Of a stretch of DNA of 64,000 bases, positions 15,380 through 24,077 are shown in pieces. Where the stretch lies: positions 398,539 through 462,538 of the forward strand of contig NZ_LMOD01000002.1 of NCBI RefSeq assembly GCF_001423485.1, read 5' to 3'. A model generated the notes under the pieces. That model saw nothing but the letters and a program-made list of their open reading frames with translations, was not told where the DNA came from and ran no database searches. This stretch comes from Microbacterium sp. Leaf320 (GTDB taxonomy: Bacteria > Actinomycetota > Actinomycetes > Actinomycetales > Microbacteriaceae). The position numbers and the translations under genes were made by a program. Every line of letters starts with the position of its first letter. Position 1 is the stretch's first letter.

Positions 15380-16156
15380 TCAGGCGGTCAGCACCTCGTA
15401 GCCGGCGGCTCGCAGGTCGGCGAGAGATGCGGCGTCCGCGCCGTCGTCGGTGAGGAGAACGGGGAACAGCTCCGCACCGCCGACGGCCGCGAACGCGACG
15501 GTGCCGAGCTTGCTGCTGTCGGTGACGACCACCGCTCGACGCGCACGCTCGGCCATCATCCGGTTCACGGCGGCCTCGCGTTCATCCTGCGTGGTGGCGC
15601 CGGCGTCGGCATCCATCCCGTTGACGCCGATGAAGGCGATGTCGAGGCGCACGCCTCGCAGCAGCTGCTCGACGAACGGGCCGACGAGTTCGTAGCTGCG
15701 CGAGTGGATCACCCCGCCCGTCACGACGACCTTGATGTCGGGGCGCGTCGCGAGCTGCGCCGCGATGTTCACCGCGTTGGTGACGACCGTGATGCCGGGG
15801 CCGGCCGCGAGGTCGTCCCTCGCGGCGAGCGCCGCCGCGATCGCCGTGGTGGTGGTTCCTCCGGAGAGCCCGACCACCATGCCCGGGGCGACGAGTGCCG
15901 CCGCGGCCTGGGCGATGCTCTCCTTCTGCTGCGTGCGCTGGTGGCTCTTGTAGCGGATCGGCAGCTCATAGGCGACGGAGTGGGCGACCGCACCGCCGTG
16001 CGTGCGAGTGAGCAGGCGCTGCTCGGCGAGCGAGTCGAGGTCACGGCGGGTCGTGGCGGCCGACGCGCCGAAGCGCTCGACGAGGGCGTCGACGTTGACC
16101 TCGCCGTCGGCGGCCAGGATGTCGAGGATCGCGTTCAGGCGAGCGGCGCGCTTCAT
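15380..16156 (-). CDS. DeoR/AgaR family transcriptional repressor
   Basis: 258 aa. Winged-helix HTH at residues 6-55 (LNAILDILAADGEVNVDALV, ATTRRDLDSLAEQRLLTRTH, G-G-A), then the DeoR C-terminal sensor with the phosphate-binding GLSGGTTTTAIA. DeoR regulators respond to sugar phosphates. It is the last gene of the amino-sugar operon, 27 bp after the aldolase, and most likely represses this operon and the facing ABC importer; a GTTTGTGATTGTTT site at 19961-19974 is a candidate operator. Confidence 0.93.
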   Translation of the reverse strand: MKRAARLNAILDILAADGEVNVDALVERFGASAATTRRDLDSLAEQRLLTRTHGGAVAHSVAYELPIRYKSHQRTQQKESIAQAAAALVAPGMVVGLSGGTTTTAIAAALAARDDLAAGPGITVVTNAVNIAAQLATRPDIKVVVTGGVIHSRSYELVGPFVEQLLRGVRLDIAFIGVNGMDADAGATTQDEREAAVNRMMAERARRAVVVTDSSKLGTVAFAAVGGAELFPVLLTDDGADAASLADLRAAGYEVLTA

Positions 16157-16183
16157 GTCACCATCCTGCCCGGTTCGCGCAGC

Positions 16184-17038
16184 TCACCCCGCCACCTCGG
16201 CGGTCTCGAGGGCGAACAGCCGCAGCATCCGTGCGGCCTCTCCGGCGAGCGCGTCACGGGCCGGGGTCAGGTACTTCCGCGAGTCGACCAGCTTCTCATC
16301 GGCGTCGAGCGTCGAACGGACAGCCCGGGTGAAGAAGCCGTTCAGGTGCGTCGAGACGTTGATCTTGGTCATGCCCGCCCGCACCGCGTCGGCGATCACG
16401 GAATCTGCGACGCCCGATGAGCCGTGCAGCACGAGGGGCACGGGCAGCGCCTCACGCAGGCGGGCGATGAGCTCGAGGTCGAGGGATGCCGTGCGGTCGG
16501 TCATGGCATGCGACGATCCCACTGCCACGGCGAGCGCGTCGACGCCGGTCGCGGTGACGAAAGCCCGCGCCTCGTCGGGGTCGGTGCGCACTCCCGGCGC
16601 ATGGGCTCCGTCTTTGCCGCCGACCTCTCCCAATTCGCCCTCGATGTAGACACCGGCGGCGTGCGCGCGCTCGGCGACGGCCGCGGTGATCGCCACGTTC
16701 TCGTCGTAGGGCAGCGCACCGCCGTCGAACATGACCGAGCCGAATCCGAGGGCGATGGCCTCGTCGACGAGCTCTGGCCGCTCGGCGTGATCGAGGTGCA
16801 CCGCGACGGGCGTCGCTGCCCGACGGGCGATCGCGAGGGTCGCCAGTGCGATGGGCTCGAGACCACCGTGATAGTCGGCGCAGTTCTGCGAGATCTGCAG
16901 GATCACCGGCAGCCCCGACTCGGCGGATGCACGCACCAGCCCCTCGGCGGTCTCGAGGTGGATCACGTTGAACGCGCCGATGCCGGTGCCGCGTGTCGCG
17001 GCATCCGTCACCAGCTCGCGGGCGGAGACCAGGGTCAC
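16184..17038 (-). CDS. Class II ketose-bisphosphate aldolase (GatY/KbaY-like)
   Basis: 284 aa from GTG 17038, which overlaps the stop of the kinase gene (GTGA). The frame is open far upstream, but that part is the Arg-rich antisense of the kinase reading. Zinc/substrate residues: LQISQNCADYHGG, catalytic HLDHAERPELV, ExGE in YIEGELGEVGG, LVLHGSSGV and KINVSTHLN. Such enzymes cleave tagatose- or fructose-1,6-bisphosphate into DHAP and glyceraldehyde 3-phosphate. In this operon tagatose 1,6-bisphosphate is the likeliest substrate. The KbaZ/GatZ activator of the enterobacterial enzymes is absent. Confidence 0.93.
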   Translation of the reverse strand: MTLVSARELVTDAATRGTGIGAFNVIHLETAEGLVRASAESGLPVILQISQNCADYHGGLEPIALATLAIARRAATPVAVHLDHAERPELVDEAIALGFGSVMFDGGALPYDENVAITAAVAERAHAAGVYIEGELGEVGGKDGAHAPGVRTDPDEARAFVTATGVDALAVAVGSSHAMTDRTASLDLELIARLREALPVPLVLHGSSGVADSVIADAVRAGMTKINVSTHLNGFFTRAVRSTLDADEKLVDSRKYLTPARDALAGEAARMLRLFALETAEVAG

Positions 17039-17976
17039 AGACGTTCCTCTCGAACGGTGGGGGTGAAGGGGGCGACGACGAGACGCGCTTCGAGCGCCTC
17101 CCAGCCGTCGGAGATCTCGCCGGCGAGCGGCACGAGCACGGCGGCGGCCGACCAGGCGGTCGCTCGGCGAAGGATCGCCTCGGGGTCGCGGATGCCGTCG
17201 GCGTAGAGCACCGCGCAGGCTGCCACTGCGGCATCCCCCGCCCCGGTCGGGTTGCCCGCGAGCGGGGCATCGAGGCGAGCGTGCAGCACGTCGGATGCCG
17301 TGACCGCGAGCATGCCGGCGGCACCGAGCGACAGCAGCACGAGGCCGACACCGCGCTCGATCAGCGACCGGGCGCCTTCGACGGGGTCGGTGAGACCGGT
17401 CGCCTCGACGAGCTCGGCGGCGTTGGGCTTCAGGACGGATGCTCCGGCATCCGCCGCGAGCAGCAGGGCGGGGCCGGACGTGTCGACTATCACGGGCACG
17501 CCCGCATCCCGCGCCGTGCCGATGAGCAGGGGCAGCAGCGTCTCGGGCGCTCCGGGCGGAAGACTGCCGGAGATCACCAGCACCTGCGCGCCGGGGAGGG
17601 CGTCGACGACCTCGCCGAGCAGGGCCGCCCACTCGGGGTCGGTCGGGTTCACCCCGCGCTCGTTCACGATCGTGGTGTCGCCGAGCTCCTGGTCGACGAT
17701 CGCGATGCTCTGTCGAGTGGCGCCGACGACGGGCACGAGCCGGTGCGGGACACCGCTGGCCCCGAGCTCGGCAGCGAGTTCGACACCGCTGCGTCCGCCG
17801 GCCGTCGACACGGCGAGCACCGACGCGCCCTGGGCGTGCGCGACCCTGGCGACGTTGAGGCCCTTGCCGCCGGCACGGCTGGCACCGGCATCCGCTCTGT
17901 GCGTCTCGCCGAGAGTGAGTCGATCGACGTGCCAGGTGAGATCGAGCGCCGGGTGGGGGGTGACGGTGAGGATCAT
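17035..17976 (-). CDS. PfkB-family 1-/6-phosphosugar kinase (LacC/FruK type)
   Basis: 313 aa. Family motifs: substrate loop AGGKGLNVAR at residues 36-45 and the C-terminal anion-hole motif NPTGAGDA with the catalytic Asp. The family covers 1-phosphofructokinase and tagatose-6-phosphate kinase; beside a SIS isomerase and a GatY-type aldolase the tagatose-6-phosphate role is favoured. Start and stop overlap both neighbours by 4 bp, so the operon is tightly coupled. Confidence 0.92.
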   Translation of the reverse strand: MILTVTPHPALDLTWHVDRLTLGETHRADAGASRAGGKGLNVARVAHAQGASVLAVSTAGGRSGVELAAELGASGVPHRLVPVVGATRQSIAIVDQELGDTTIVNERGVNPTDPEWAALLGEVVDALPGAQVLVISGSLPPGAPETLLPLLIGTARDAGVPVIVDTSGPALLLAADAGASVLKPNAAELVEATGLTDPVEGARSLIERGVGLVLLSLGAAGMLAVTASDVLHARLDAPLAGNPTGAGDAAVAACAVLYADGIRDPEAILRRATAWSAAAVLVPLAGEISDGWEALEARLVVAPFTPTVREERL

Positions 17977-19013
17977 GCGAGCTCCCTCGCGCGCAGCGCG
18001 GCCCCGAGGATGCCGGCGTTGCCCGACAGCTCGGCGGGGACGAGTTCGGGGATGCGGTGGAAGCTCAGGCGTTCAGCCAGCCGGGCGCGCAGCTCGTCGA
18101 AGAGCGCGCCGCCCGCGCGGGAGAGGCCGCCGCCGATCACGATGGCCTCCGGTGCGACGACCGCAGTGAGCTGGGCGAGGGAGAGCGTCAGCGCATCGAG
18201 TGCCGAGTTCCAGACCTCGGAGGCGATCCGGTCACCGGCGGCTGCGCGCGCGATCACGTCCTTCGCGCCGTCGGGGGTGATGCCGGTGGCCTCGCGATAG
18301 CGGCGCGCGATGGCACCCGCCGATGCCACCATCTCGAGGCATCCACGCGCACCGCAGGCGCACACGGGTCCGTCGGCGATCGGCGAGTGGCCGATCTCGC
18401 CCGCGTAGCCGCCCGCCGTATAGGGTTCCCCACCCACGAGCAGAGCGCCCGCGATGCCGGTGCCGATGACGAGCACGACCGAGTTCGAGTAGGCGCGAGC
18501 ACCTCCGAGGCGATGCTCTGCCCAGCTCGCGGCGCGCACGTCGTGGTCGAACGCCACGGGGAGGCCGAGCTTCGTCGAGGCGAGATCGCGCAACGGCGAG
18601 TCGTGCCAGCCGAGGTTGCTGGCGAACACGCCGAGGCCGGCATCCGCGTCGACGATCCCTGGCACCACCAGCCCGACCGCCTGCGGCACGACGCCGGGGT
18701 GATCGGCCCGCAGTTCGGCGGCGAGCACACCGAGGCGCTCGATGAGCACCCCGGTGCGGTCGCCGTCAGCGACCGGAGTCGGCGTGCGCCGCAGGCCCAG
18801 GGCCGTGCCGTCGGCGTCGAACAGCGCCGATTTGATGTCGGTGCCCCCGACGTCGAACGCGAGCACGGGTGCGCCCTCGCCGATCGTCCGCGCTGCGGCG
18901 AGACGCTCACCCGACGCGTCGCTCACGACATCACTCACGACATCACTCACGACATCACTCACGACATCACTCACGACATCGGCGATGCGCTCCGCATCCT
19001 CAGGCCTGGTCAT
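17973..19013 (-). CDS. ROK-family sugar kinase with an N-terminal DVVS repeat
   Basis: 346 aa. After an unusual N-terminus (next entry) the ROK fold begins at about residue 47: ATP phosphate loop FDVGGTDIKSA, catalytic Asp in FDHDVRAA, EIGH and the zinc-binding CACGARGCLE, plus the second phosphate loop VIGGGLSRAG. It would phosphorylate the incoming amino sugar (N-acetylgalactosamine or galactosamine kinase, AgaK-like) to the 6-phosphate. It is the second gene of the operon, between the SIS and PfkB genes. Confidence 0.93.
   Translation of the reverse strand: MTRPEDAERIADVVSDVVSDVVSDVVSDVVSDASGERLAAARTIGEGAPVLAFDVGGTDIKSALFDADGTALGLRRTPTPVADGDRTGVLIERLGVLAAELRADHPGVVPQAVGLVVPGIVDADAGLGVFASNLGWHDSPLRDLASTKLGLPVAFDHDVRAASWAEHRLGGARAYSNSVVLVIGTGIAGALLVGGEPYTAGGYAGEIGHSPIADGPVCACGARGCLEMVASAGAIARRYREATGITPDGAKDVIARAAAGDRIASEVWNSALDALTLSLAQLTAVVAPEAIVIGGGLSRAGGALFDELRARLAERLSFHRIPELVPAELSGNAGILGAALRARELA
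18922..18981 (-). repeat. Five tandem 12-bp units inside the ROK kinase gene
   Basis: Five units of CTCACGACATCA (the last with one change) encode D-V-V-S repeats near the N-terminus of the kinase, ahead of the first catalytic motif. Because the unit is a multiple of 3, slippage would change length without breaking the frame. Confidence 0.95.
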
Positions 19014-19037
19014 CGACTGCTCCGCGGGTGGGTCGGG

Positions 19038-19934
19038 TCATGCATCCAGGATGACGGATCGCGTGAGGTTGCGCGGCTGGTCGGGGTCGAGTCCGCGGGC
19101 AACGGCGCGGTCGAGTGCCACGCGGTGCAGACGCACGAGGTCGGCCAGGGGGTCGACCGGATGCTGCACGAAGCGCGCACCCGTGGCCTCGACCTGCGCG
19201 GCCAGCCCCTCGGGCGCCTCGCCGAACTGCCAGGTCACGCGGCCGGGCGCGGCGATCGCGATCGGGCCGTGGCGGTACTCCATCGACGGGTAGGACTCGG
19301 TCCACGACTGCGACGACTCGCGCATCTTCAGTGCGGCCTCGTGCGCGAGGCCCACGGTCCAGCCACGGCCGAGGAACGAGTACTGCTCGGCGTCGCGGAG
19401 CTCGTCGTCGTAATCCGCTTCGAGCACGGCAGCGGCATCCTCGATCGCGCCGGTGAGGTCTTCTCCGAGCGAGGCGCGGAACAGGGCCAGAGCCGTCGTC
19501 GCGAAGCGGGTCTGCACGACCGACTTCTCATCGGCGAAGGGCAGCAGCACGGCCTCGTCGACAAGAGAGACGAGCGGCGAGGTCTGGTCGCCGATCACGC
19601 CGACAGTGGGGACGCGGCCCTTGATGCGGTCGACCAGTTCGAGCACCTCTGTCGTCGTACCGGAACGCGTGAGAGCGACGACGGCGTCGTAGCCGCGGTC
19701 GACGAACGACTCGGATGCCGCGAACGCGTCGGTCTCTCCCTGACCCGAGGTCTCGCGCAGGAACGCGTACGACTGGGCCATGAACCACGAGGTGCCGCAT
19801 CCGACGACGGCGATGCGGGCTCCGGAAGCCGGCAGCAGCGCCTGCATGTCACGGAGATCGGCGGCTCGCGCCCAGGTCTCGGGCTGTGAGTTCAGTTCTT
19901 CGCGCATGTGTGCGCCGGGCAGAAGTTCGGTCAT
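19038..19934 (-). CDS. SIS-domain sugar isomerase/deaminase (AgaS-like)
   Basis: 298 aa with two SIS domains: phosphosugar loops VGCGTSWFMAQSYAFL (about residue 45) and ALTRSGTTTEVLEL (about 100), and the C-terminal MEYRHGPIA typical of GlmS/AgaS-like isomerases. It lacks the glutaminase half of GlmS. AgaS converts galactosamine 6-phosphate to tagatose 6-phosphate with loss of ammonia, which fits the kinase and aldolase that follow. First gene of the minus-strand operon, with a promoter at 19991-20020. Confidence 0.9.
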   Translation of the reverse strand: MTELLPGAHMREELNSQPETWARAADLRDMQALLPASGARIAVVGCGTSWFMAQSYAFLRETSGQGETDAFAASESFVDRGYDAVVALTRSGTTTEVLELVDRIKGRVPTVGVIGDQTSPLVSLVDEAVLLPFADEKSVVQTRFATTALALFRASLGEDLTGAIEDAAAVLEADYDDELRDAEQYSFLGRGWTVGLAHEAALKMRESSQSWTESYPSMEYRHGPIAIAAPGRVTWQFGEAPEGLAAQVEATGARFVQHPVDPLADLVRLHRVALDRAVARGLDPDQPRNLTRSVILDA

Positions 19935-19960
19935 GTCGGCCTCCGGACCAGATGTTGCAA

Positions 19961-19974
19961 GTTTGTGATTGTTT
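19961..19974. promoter_or_regulatory. Candidate DeoR operator GTTTGTGATTGTTT
   Basis: A TTTGTGA/TTGTTT pair in the SIS leader between promoter and start codon, resembling the T-rich direct repeats bound by DeoR-family repressors. The DeoR gene is the last of this operon. Confidence 0.45.
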
Positions 19975-19990
19975 AGGTGCTAATTCGATC

Positions 19991-20020
19991 ATAGTATTTC
20001 GACACAAGGAAATCTCGCAA
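19991..20020 (-). promoter_or_regulatory. Promoter of the amino-sugar operon
   Basis: On the minus strand TTGCGA (20015-20020) and TACTAT (19991-19996) are 18 bp apart, upstream of the SIS gene. TTTATT and AAATAA (20037-20042, 20051-20056) beyond it form a loose inverted pair resembling the arms of the ROK-regulator palindrome at 25307. Confidence 0.5.
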
Positions 20021-20222
20021 GGTTCCTCTTGATTTGTTTATTCTCCTGACAAATAATCGAACAAGTTCCACCGCCCCTCCGGCGACCCGGTCCATGGAGG
20101 GTTACCCGAGCCGACCCGGCTTGACCGATCGCCCAGCCACCAAGGGAAGGCGATCACACGCACCGTCGCGTGAGTTGCGCTTGCGACTGTGCACCACCCA
20201 CACAGTGAGGAATGCAATACAC

Positions 20223-21467
20223 ATGAAGAAGTCACTGCGATTCGGCGCCGTTGCCCTGGCGGCAACCGCCACTCTCACGCTCGCTTCGTGCGGGTTCGGC
20301 GGATCGACCGGAGGCGGCGGAGATGCCGAGGGCGAGACCACGCTCAACCTCCTCGTCCCCAGCTACTCCGACGCCACCAAGGGCCTCTGGGAAGACGTGA
20401 TCGAGGGATTCGAGAAGGAGAATCCCGACATCACGGTCGACCTCGAGGTGCAGTCGTGGGACAACCTCGAGAAGGTCGTCTCCACCAAGATCCAGGCCGG
20501 CGAGGCCCCTGACATCTACAACGGCGGCCCGTTCGCCGGATTCGTCGGCGACGAGCTGCTCTACCCGGTCGAGGATGTCGTCTCGGAGGAGACCTACTCC
20601 GACTTCCAGGACGCGTTCCTCGCGAACGCCGAGGTCGACGGCACCGCCTACGCCCTGCCGCTGATCGCGTCGGCCCGTGCGCTGTTCGTCAACAACGCAC
20701 TCCTCGAGCAGGCCGGTGTCGAGGCGCCGACCACCTGGGACGAACTACTGGATGCCGCGACCAAGGTGTCGGCACTCGGCGGCGGTATGGCCGGCTACGG
20801 CATGCCGCTCGGCTCCGAAGAGGCGCAGGCCGAGGCGGCCGTCTGGCTCTGGGGCGGCGGCGGCTCGTTCGGCGACGCGTCCGAGATCACGATCGACACC
20901 CCCGAGAACCTCGAAGGTGCCGAGCAGATCAAGAAGATGATCGACGCAGGCGCCACGCAGGCCGACCCCGGCTCGACGCAGCGCTCGCCCCTGATGGACA
21001 TCTTCATCCAGGGCAAGATCGGCATGCAGGTGGGTCTGCCCCCGACAGTGGGCCAGATCGAGGAGGGCAACCCCGAGCTCGACTACTCCATCGTCCCGAT
21101 CCCTACGAAGGACGGCTCGCCGTTCACGCTCGGCGTCATGGACCAGCTGATGGCGTTCCAGAACGACGGTGACAAGCAGGAGGCGATCACCAAGTTCTTC
21201 GACTACTACTACTCGGCAGACGTGTACGTGCCGTGGGTGCAGGCGGAGGGCTTCCTTCCCGTCACCAAGTCGGGTGCCGAGCAGCTCTCCGGCGAGGAGG
21301 CTCTCAAGCCGTTCCTCGACGTGCTGCCCGACGCGCAGTTCTACCCGTCGACGAACGAGAAGTGGTCGGCCACCGACGGCGCCTTCAAGTCGCTGTTCGG
21401 CCAGCTGCAGACGAAGTCCGCGCAGGATGTCCTGACCGAGATCCAGGCACAGGTCGACGCGGGCTGA
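20223..21467 (+). CDS. ABC sugar importer, extracellular solute-binding lipoprotein
   Basis: 414 aa from ATG 20223. Lipoprotein signal MKKSLRFGAVALAATATLTL with lipobox LASC; the mature part is a family 1 solute-binding protein (MalE/UgpB type, GEAPDIYNGGPFAGFVGDEL, WDELLDAATKV). The in-frame start upstream at 20034 is rejected because it would bury the signal peptide. It is followed by two permeases, with no ATPase gene, so the importer must borrow a shared ATPase such as MsiK. Divergence from the amino-sugar operon makes that sugar the likely substrate. Confidence 0.93.
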   Translation: MKKSLRFGAVALAATATLTLASCGFGGSTGGGGDAEGETTLNLLVPSYSDATKGLWEDVIEGFEKENPDITVDLEVQSWDNLEKVVSTKIQAGEAPDIYNGGPFAGFVGDELLYPVEDVVSEETYSDFQDAFLANAEVDGTAYALPLIASARALFVNNALLEQAGVEAPTTWDELLDAATKVSALGGGMAGYGMPLGSEEAQAEAAVWLWGGGGSFGDASEITIDTPENLEGAEQIKKMIDAGATQADPGSTQRSPLMDIFIQGKIGMQVGLPPTVGQIEEGNPELDYSIVPIPTKDGSPFTLGVMDQLMAFQNDGDKQEAITKFFDYYYSADVYVPWVQAEGFLPVTKSGAEQLSGEEALKPFLDVLPDAQFYPSTNEKWSATDGAFKSLFGQLQTKSAQDVLTEIQAQVDAG

Positions 21468-21515
21468 TCCCCGCCGACCCTGCCCACACAAGAGACGGAG
21501 AGGTTCGGATATTCC

Positions 21516-22490
21516 ATGAGCCAGACGACAGAATCCCCGAACCTCGCGGGGGCGGCCACCGGCCGCCCCCGCACCCCGGGCCGCCGATCGGGTGCCGCCC
21601 GCGGCAGGCCCGGTGGGAAGGACCTGCTCCAGGCGCTGCCCTGGATCGCACCGGCCCTGCTCCTCATCATCGGCGTGGTCCTGTTCCCCGCCGGGGTGAT
21701 GTTCTTCAACTCCACCCGTGACATCTCGCTGTCGGGCCTCGACAAGGGGTCGGTCGGGTTCGACAACTTCGTGACCGTGTTCACGTTCGCGGAGTTCTGG
21801 CCGATCATGTTCCGCACGATCATCTGGGTCGTCGCGGTCGTGACCTTCACGGTGCTGATCTCGCTCGGCCTCGCGCAGATCCTGAACAAGGCCTTCCCCG
21901 GCCGGCAGATCGTGCGCATGGCCGTCATCGTGCCGTGGGCGGCATCCGTCGTGATGACCACCATGGTCTTCTACTACAGCCTCGAGCCGTACTTCGGGGT
22001 CTTCAACAAGTTCCTGTACGACATCGGACTGTCCGACGATGCGGTGGGCTACGGCTGGACCAAGAACCCGGCCACCGCGTTCGCCTGGTCGATCGTGATC
22101 GCGATCTTCGTCTCGCTGCCCTTCACGACGTACACGATCCTCGCGGGGCTGCAGACGGTTCCGGCCGACACCCTCGAGGCCGCGAAGATGGACGGCGCCG
22201 GAGCCACCCGCACCTATTGGACCGTCGTCGTGCCGCAGCTGCGCAGCGCTCTCGCTGTCGCGATCCTCATCAACATCATCAACGTGTTCAACTCGCTGCC
22301 GATCCTGAAGGTGATGACCGGGTCGATCCCGGGCTACGGCGCCGACACGATCATGACGATGATCTTCAAATACATCGAGCTGCAGAAGAAGGTCGACGTC
22401 GCCAGCGCGCTGTCGGTCGTGGCCTTCCTCATCGTGATCGTGATCGTCGCGATCTACGTCAAGGCCGTCAAGCCCATGAAGGAGGTCTGA
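21516..22490 (+). CDS. ABC sugar importer permease (MalF type)
   Basis: 324 aa with six membrane helices (first at about residues 46-66) after a basic, Pro/Gly-rich cytoplasmic N-terminus. The EAA loop that contacts the ATPase is visible as LEAAKMDGAGATRTYWTVVV. It pairs with the next permease, 2 bp downstream. Confidence 0.93.
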   Translation: MSQTTESPNLAGAATGRPRTPGRRSGAARGRPGGKDLLQALPWIAPALLLIIGVVLFPAGVMFFNSTRDISLSGLDKGSVGFDNFVTVFTFAEFWPIMFRTIIWVVAVVTFTVLISLGLAQILNKAFPGRQIVRMAVIVPWAASVVMTTMVFYYSLEPYFGVFNKFLYDIGLSDDAVGYGWTKNPATAFAWSIVIAIFVSLPFTTYTILAGLQTVPADTLEAAKMDGAGATRTYWTVVVPQLRSALAVAILINIINVFNSLPILKVMTGSIPGYGADTIMTMIFKYIELQKKVDVASALSVVAFLIVIVIVAIYVKAVKPMKEV

Positions 22491-22492
22491 TC

Positions 22493-23413
22493 ATGACCCT
22501 GACCGAGACCGCCCTCGTCACGACCGCCGGAGACGACGCCGCTCCCCGCATCCCCGGACGCAAGCGCCGCTACACCGAAGACCAGGTGACGCTGCCCCGC
22601 GTCATCCTGCGCATGGCCGCCGGCATCCTCGTGCTCGCGATCTTCGTGCTCCCGTATCTGATCATGTTCGCAGGATCTGTGAAGACGAAGTCGCAGATCC
22701 GCTCGGTCGACCCGACCTACCTGCCGATCGAGTGGCACTGGGAGAACTACATCTCGATGTGGTCGACCCCCGAGACGCCGCTGCCGTACAACCTGATCTC
22801 GACGATCATCATCGCCGTGTTCGCGACGCTGCTCGTGCTGCTGGTGTCACTGCCCGCGGCCTACTACACCGCGCGGTTCAAGTTCCCCGGGCGCATGGTC
22901 TTCCTGTTCCTGGTGATCGTGACGCAGATGCTTCAGCCGGCCGTCCTCACCTCCGGCCTGTTCCGCCAGTTCACGGTGCTCGGGCTCAGCGACACGTGGG
23001 CTGCGATGATCTTCATCAACGCCGCATTCAACCTGTCGTTCGCGGTGTGGATCATGCACTCGTTCTTCGCCGGCATCCCCAAGGAGATCGACGAGGCCGC
23101 CCAGATCGACGGCGCCGGTCGCTTCACCGTGCTCTTCAAGATCAACCTGCCGCTCGTCTGGCCGGGCATCGTGACCGCGATCGTGTTCACGTTCGTCGCC
23201 TGCTGGAACGAGTTCGCCGCCTCGCTGGTCATCCTCTCCACCGACAAGAACCAGCCGCTCTCGGTCGCGCTGACCAAGTTCGTCGGTCAGTACGAGACCA
23301 GCTGGCAGTACGTGTTCGGCGTCTCGATCGTCGCGATCCTGCCCGTCGTCATCCTGTTCATGCTCATCGAGAAGCGTCTCGTCGGCGGGCTCACCGCCGG
23401 CAGCGTCAAGTAG
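22493..23413 (+). CDS. ABC sugar importer permease (MalG type)
   Basis: 306 aa from ATG 22493, 2 bp after the MalF-type gene. Six helices; EAA loop EIDEAAQIDGAGRFTVLFKI; the C-terminus KRLVGGLTAGSVK is the standard end of carbohydrate MalG proteins. Last gene of the importer operon; a 15-bp terminator hairpin follows within 14 bp. Confidence 0.94.
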   Translation: MTLTETALVTTAGDDAAPRIPGRKRRYTEDQVTLPRVILRMAAGILVLAIFVLPYLIMFAGSVKTKSQIRSVDPTYLPIEWHWENYISMWSTPETPLPYNLISTIIIAVFATLLVLLVSLPAAYYTARFKFPGRMVFLFLVIVTQMLQPAVLTSGLFRQFTVLGLSDTWAAMIFINAAFNLSFAVWIMHSFFAGIPKEIDEAAQIDGAGRFTVLFKINLPLVWPGIVTAIVFTFVACWNEFAASLVILSTDKNQPLSVALTKFVGQYETSWQYVFGVSIVAILPVVILFMLIEKRLVGGLTAGSVK

Positions 23414-23426
23414 AACCGTCGGAACG

Positions 23427-23460
23427 GATGCGGGGCGCCACCGTCGTGGCGCCCCGCATC
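23427..23460 (+). terminator. 15-bp perfect terminator hairpin
   Basis: Arms 23427-23441 and 23446-23460 with a 4-base loop, directly after the importer operon. Confidence 0.85.
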
Positions 23461-23580
23461 GTCGTCTCAGGAGAAGTCCGGCGGTCGTCGAGAGTGTTCG
23501 GCGGCTGACCGGGTCCACCCGCCCGGATACGCTGGCATGGTCGACTCCGCCATCCGGTGCGGTGAGACAGGGGGGATCAC

Positions 23581-24057
23581 ATGACCTGGCAGGATGCGGG
23601 GCGCGTCGAGAGGCGACCGATGGACGACGCTCACCCCGGGTGGGGCTGGGGCGTGGTGCTCGTGCCCGTGGCGGTCGGACTCGCGGCTCTCGGGCTGTTC
23701 TTCATCCGAGAGCTCGACCCCGGGATGGGTACTCTGATCGGCGTCGCTCTCATCGCCTGGGCGGTGTCTCTCGCGATGCCCTTCTTCGTCATCGCCTGGT
23801 ACGCGGCGCAGGCGGCATGGAAGGCGTCACGCGAACAGCGCGGACGGACGTTCGCCGCGCCGTCGCACGCGCTGCGGCGCATCGGGTTCGGCATGCGCTG
23901 GAGCTTCCGCGCACGCGGCGTGCTCTTCAACCCCGCGTCATACGACGGGCCCGACCTGCCGATGCTCGTCGCGGGCAAGATCGTGCACATCCTCGCGATC
24001 GTCGTCCTGGTGATCGCCGGACTCGTCGCCGCGCTCGTCGGGATCGCCACGCGCTGA
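23581..24057 (+). CDS. Small membrane protein of unknown function
   Basis: 158 aa with three membrane helices (about residues 23-43, 50-78 and 130-153) and a basic cytoplasmic loop (KASREQRGRTFAAPSHALRR). No family recognised. It is convergent with the ROK regulator gene, with only 20 bp between the stops. Confidence 0.8.
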   Translation: MTWQDAGRVERRPMDDAHPGWGWGVVLVPVAVGLAALGLFFIRELDPGMGTLIGVALIAWAVSLAMPFFVIAWYAAQAAWKASREQRGRTFAAPSHALRRIGFGMRWSFRARGVLFNPASYDGPDLPMLVAGKIVHILAIVVLVIAGLVAALVGIATR

Positions 24058-24077
24058 TCGCGCCCCCGGTCCCTCGA

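Noticed and set aside
16184..17632. Extended 482-codon aldolase
   Set aside because: The N-terminal 198 codons are antiphase reading of the kinase gene; GTG 17038 with a GTGA overlap gives the normal length.
18922..18981. CRISPR or intergenic satellite
   Set aside because: The 12-bp units are contiguous, in frame and inside a coding gene.
18057..19889. 610-codon plus-strand open frame
   Set aside because: Antisense to the ROK and SIS genes, both with intact family motifs; no protein-like composition.
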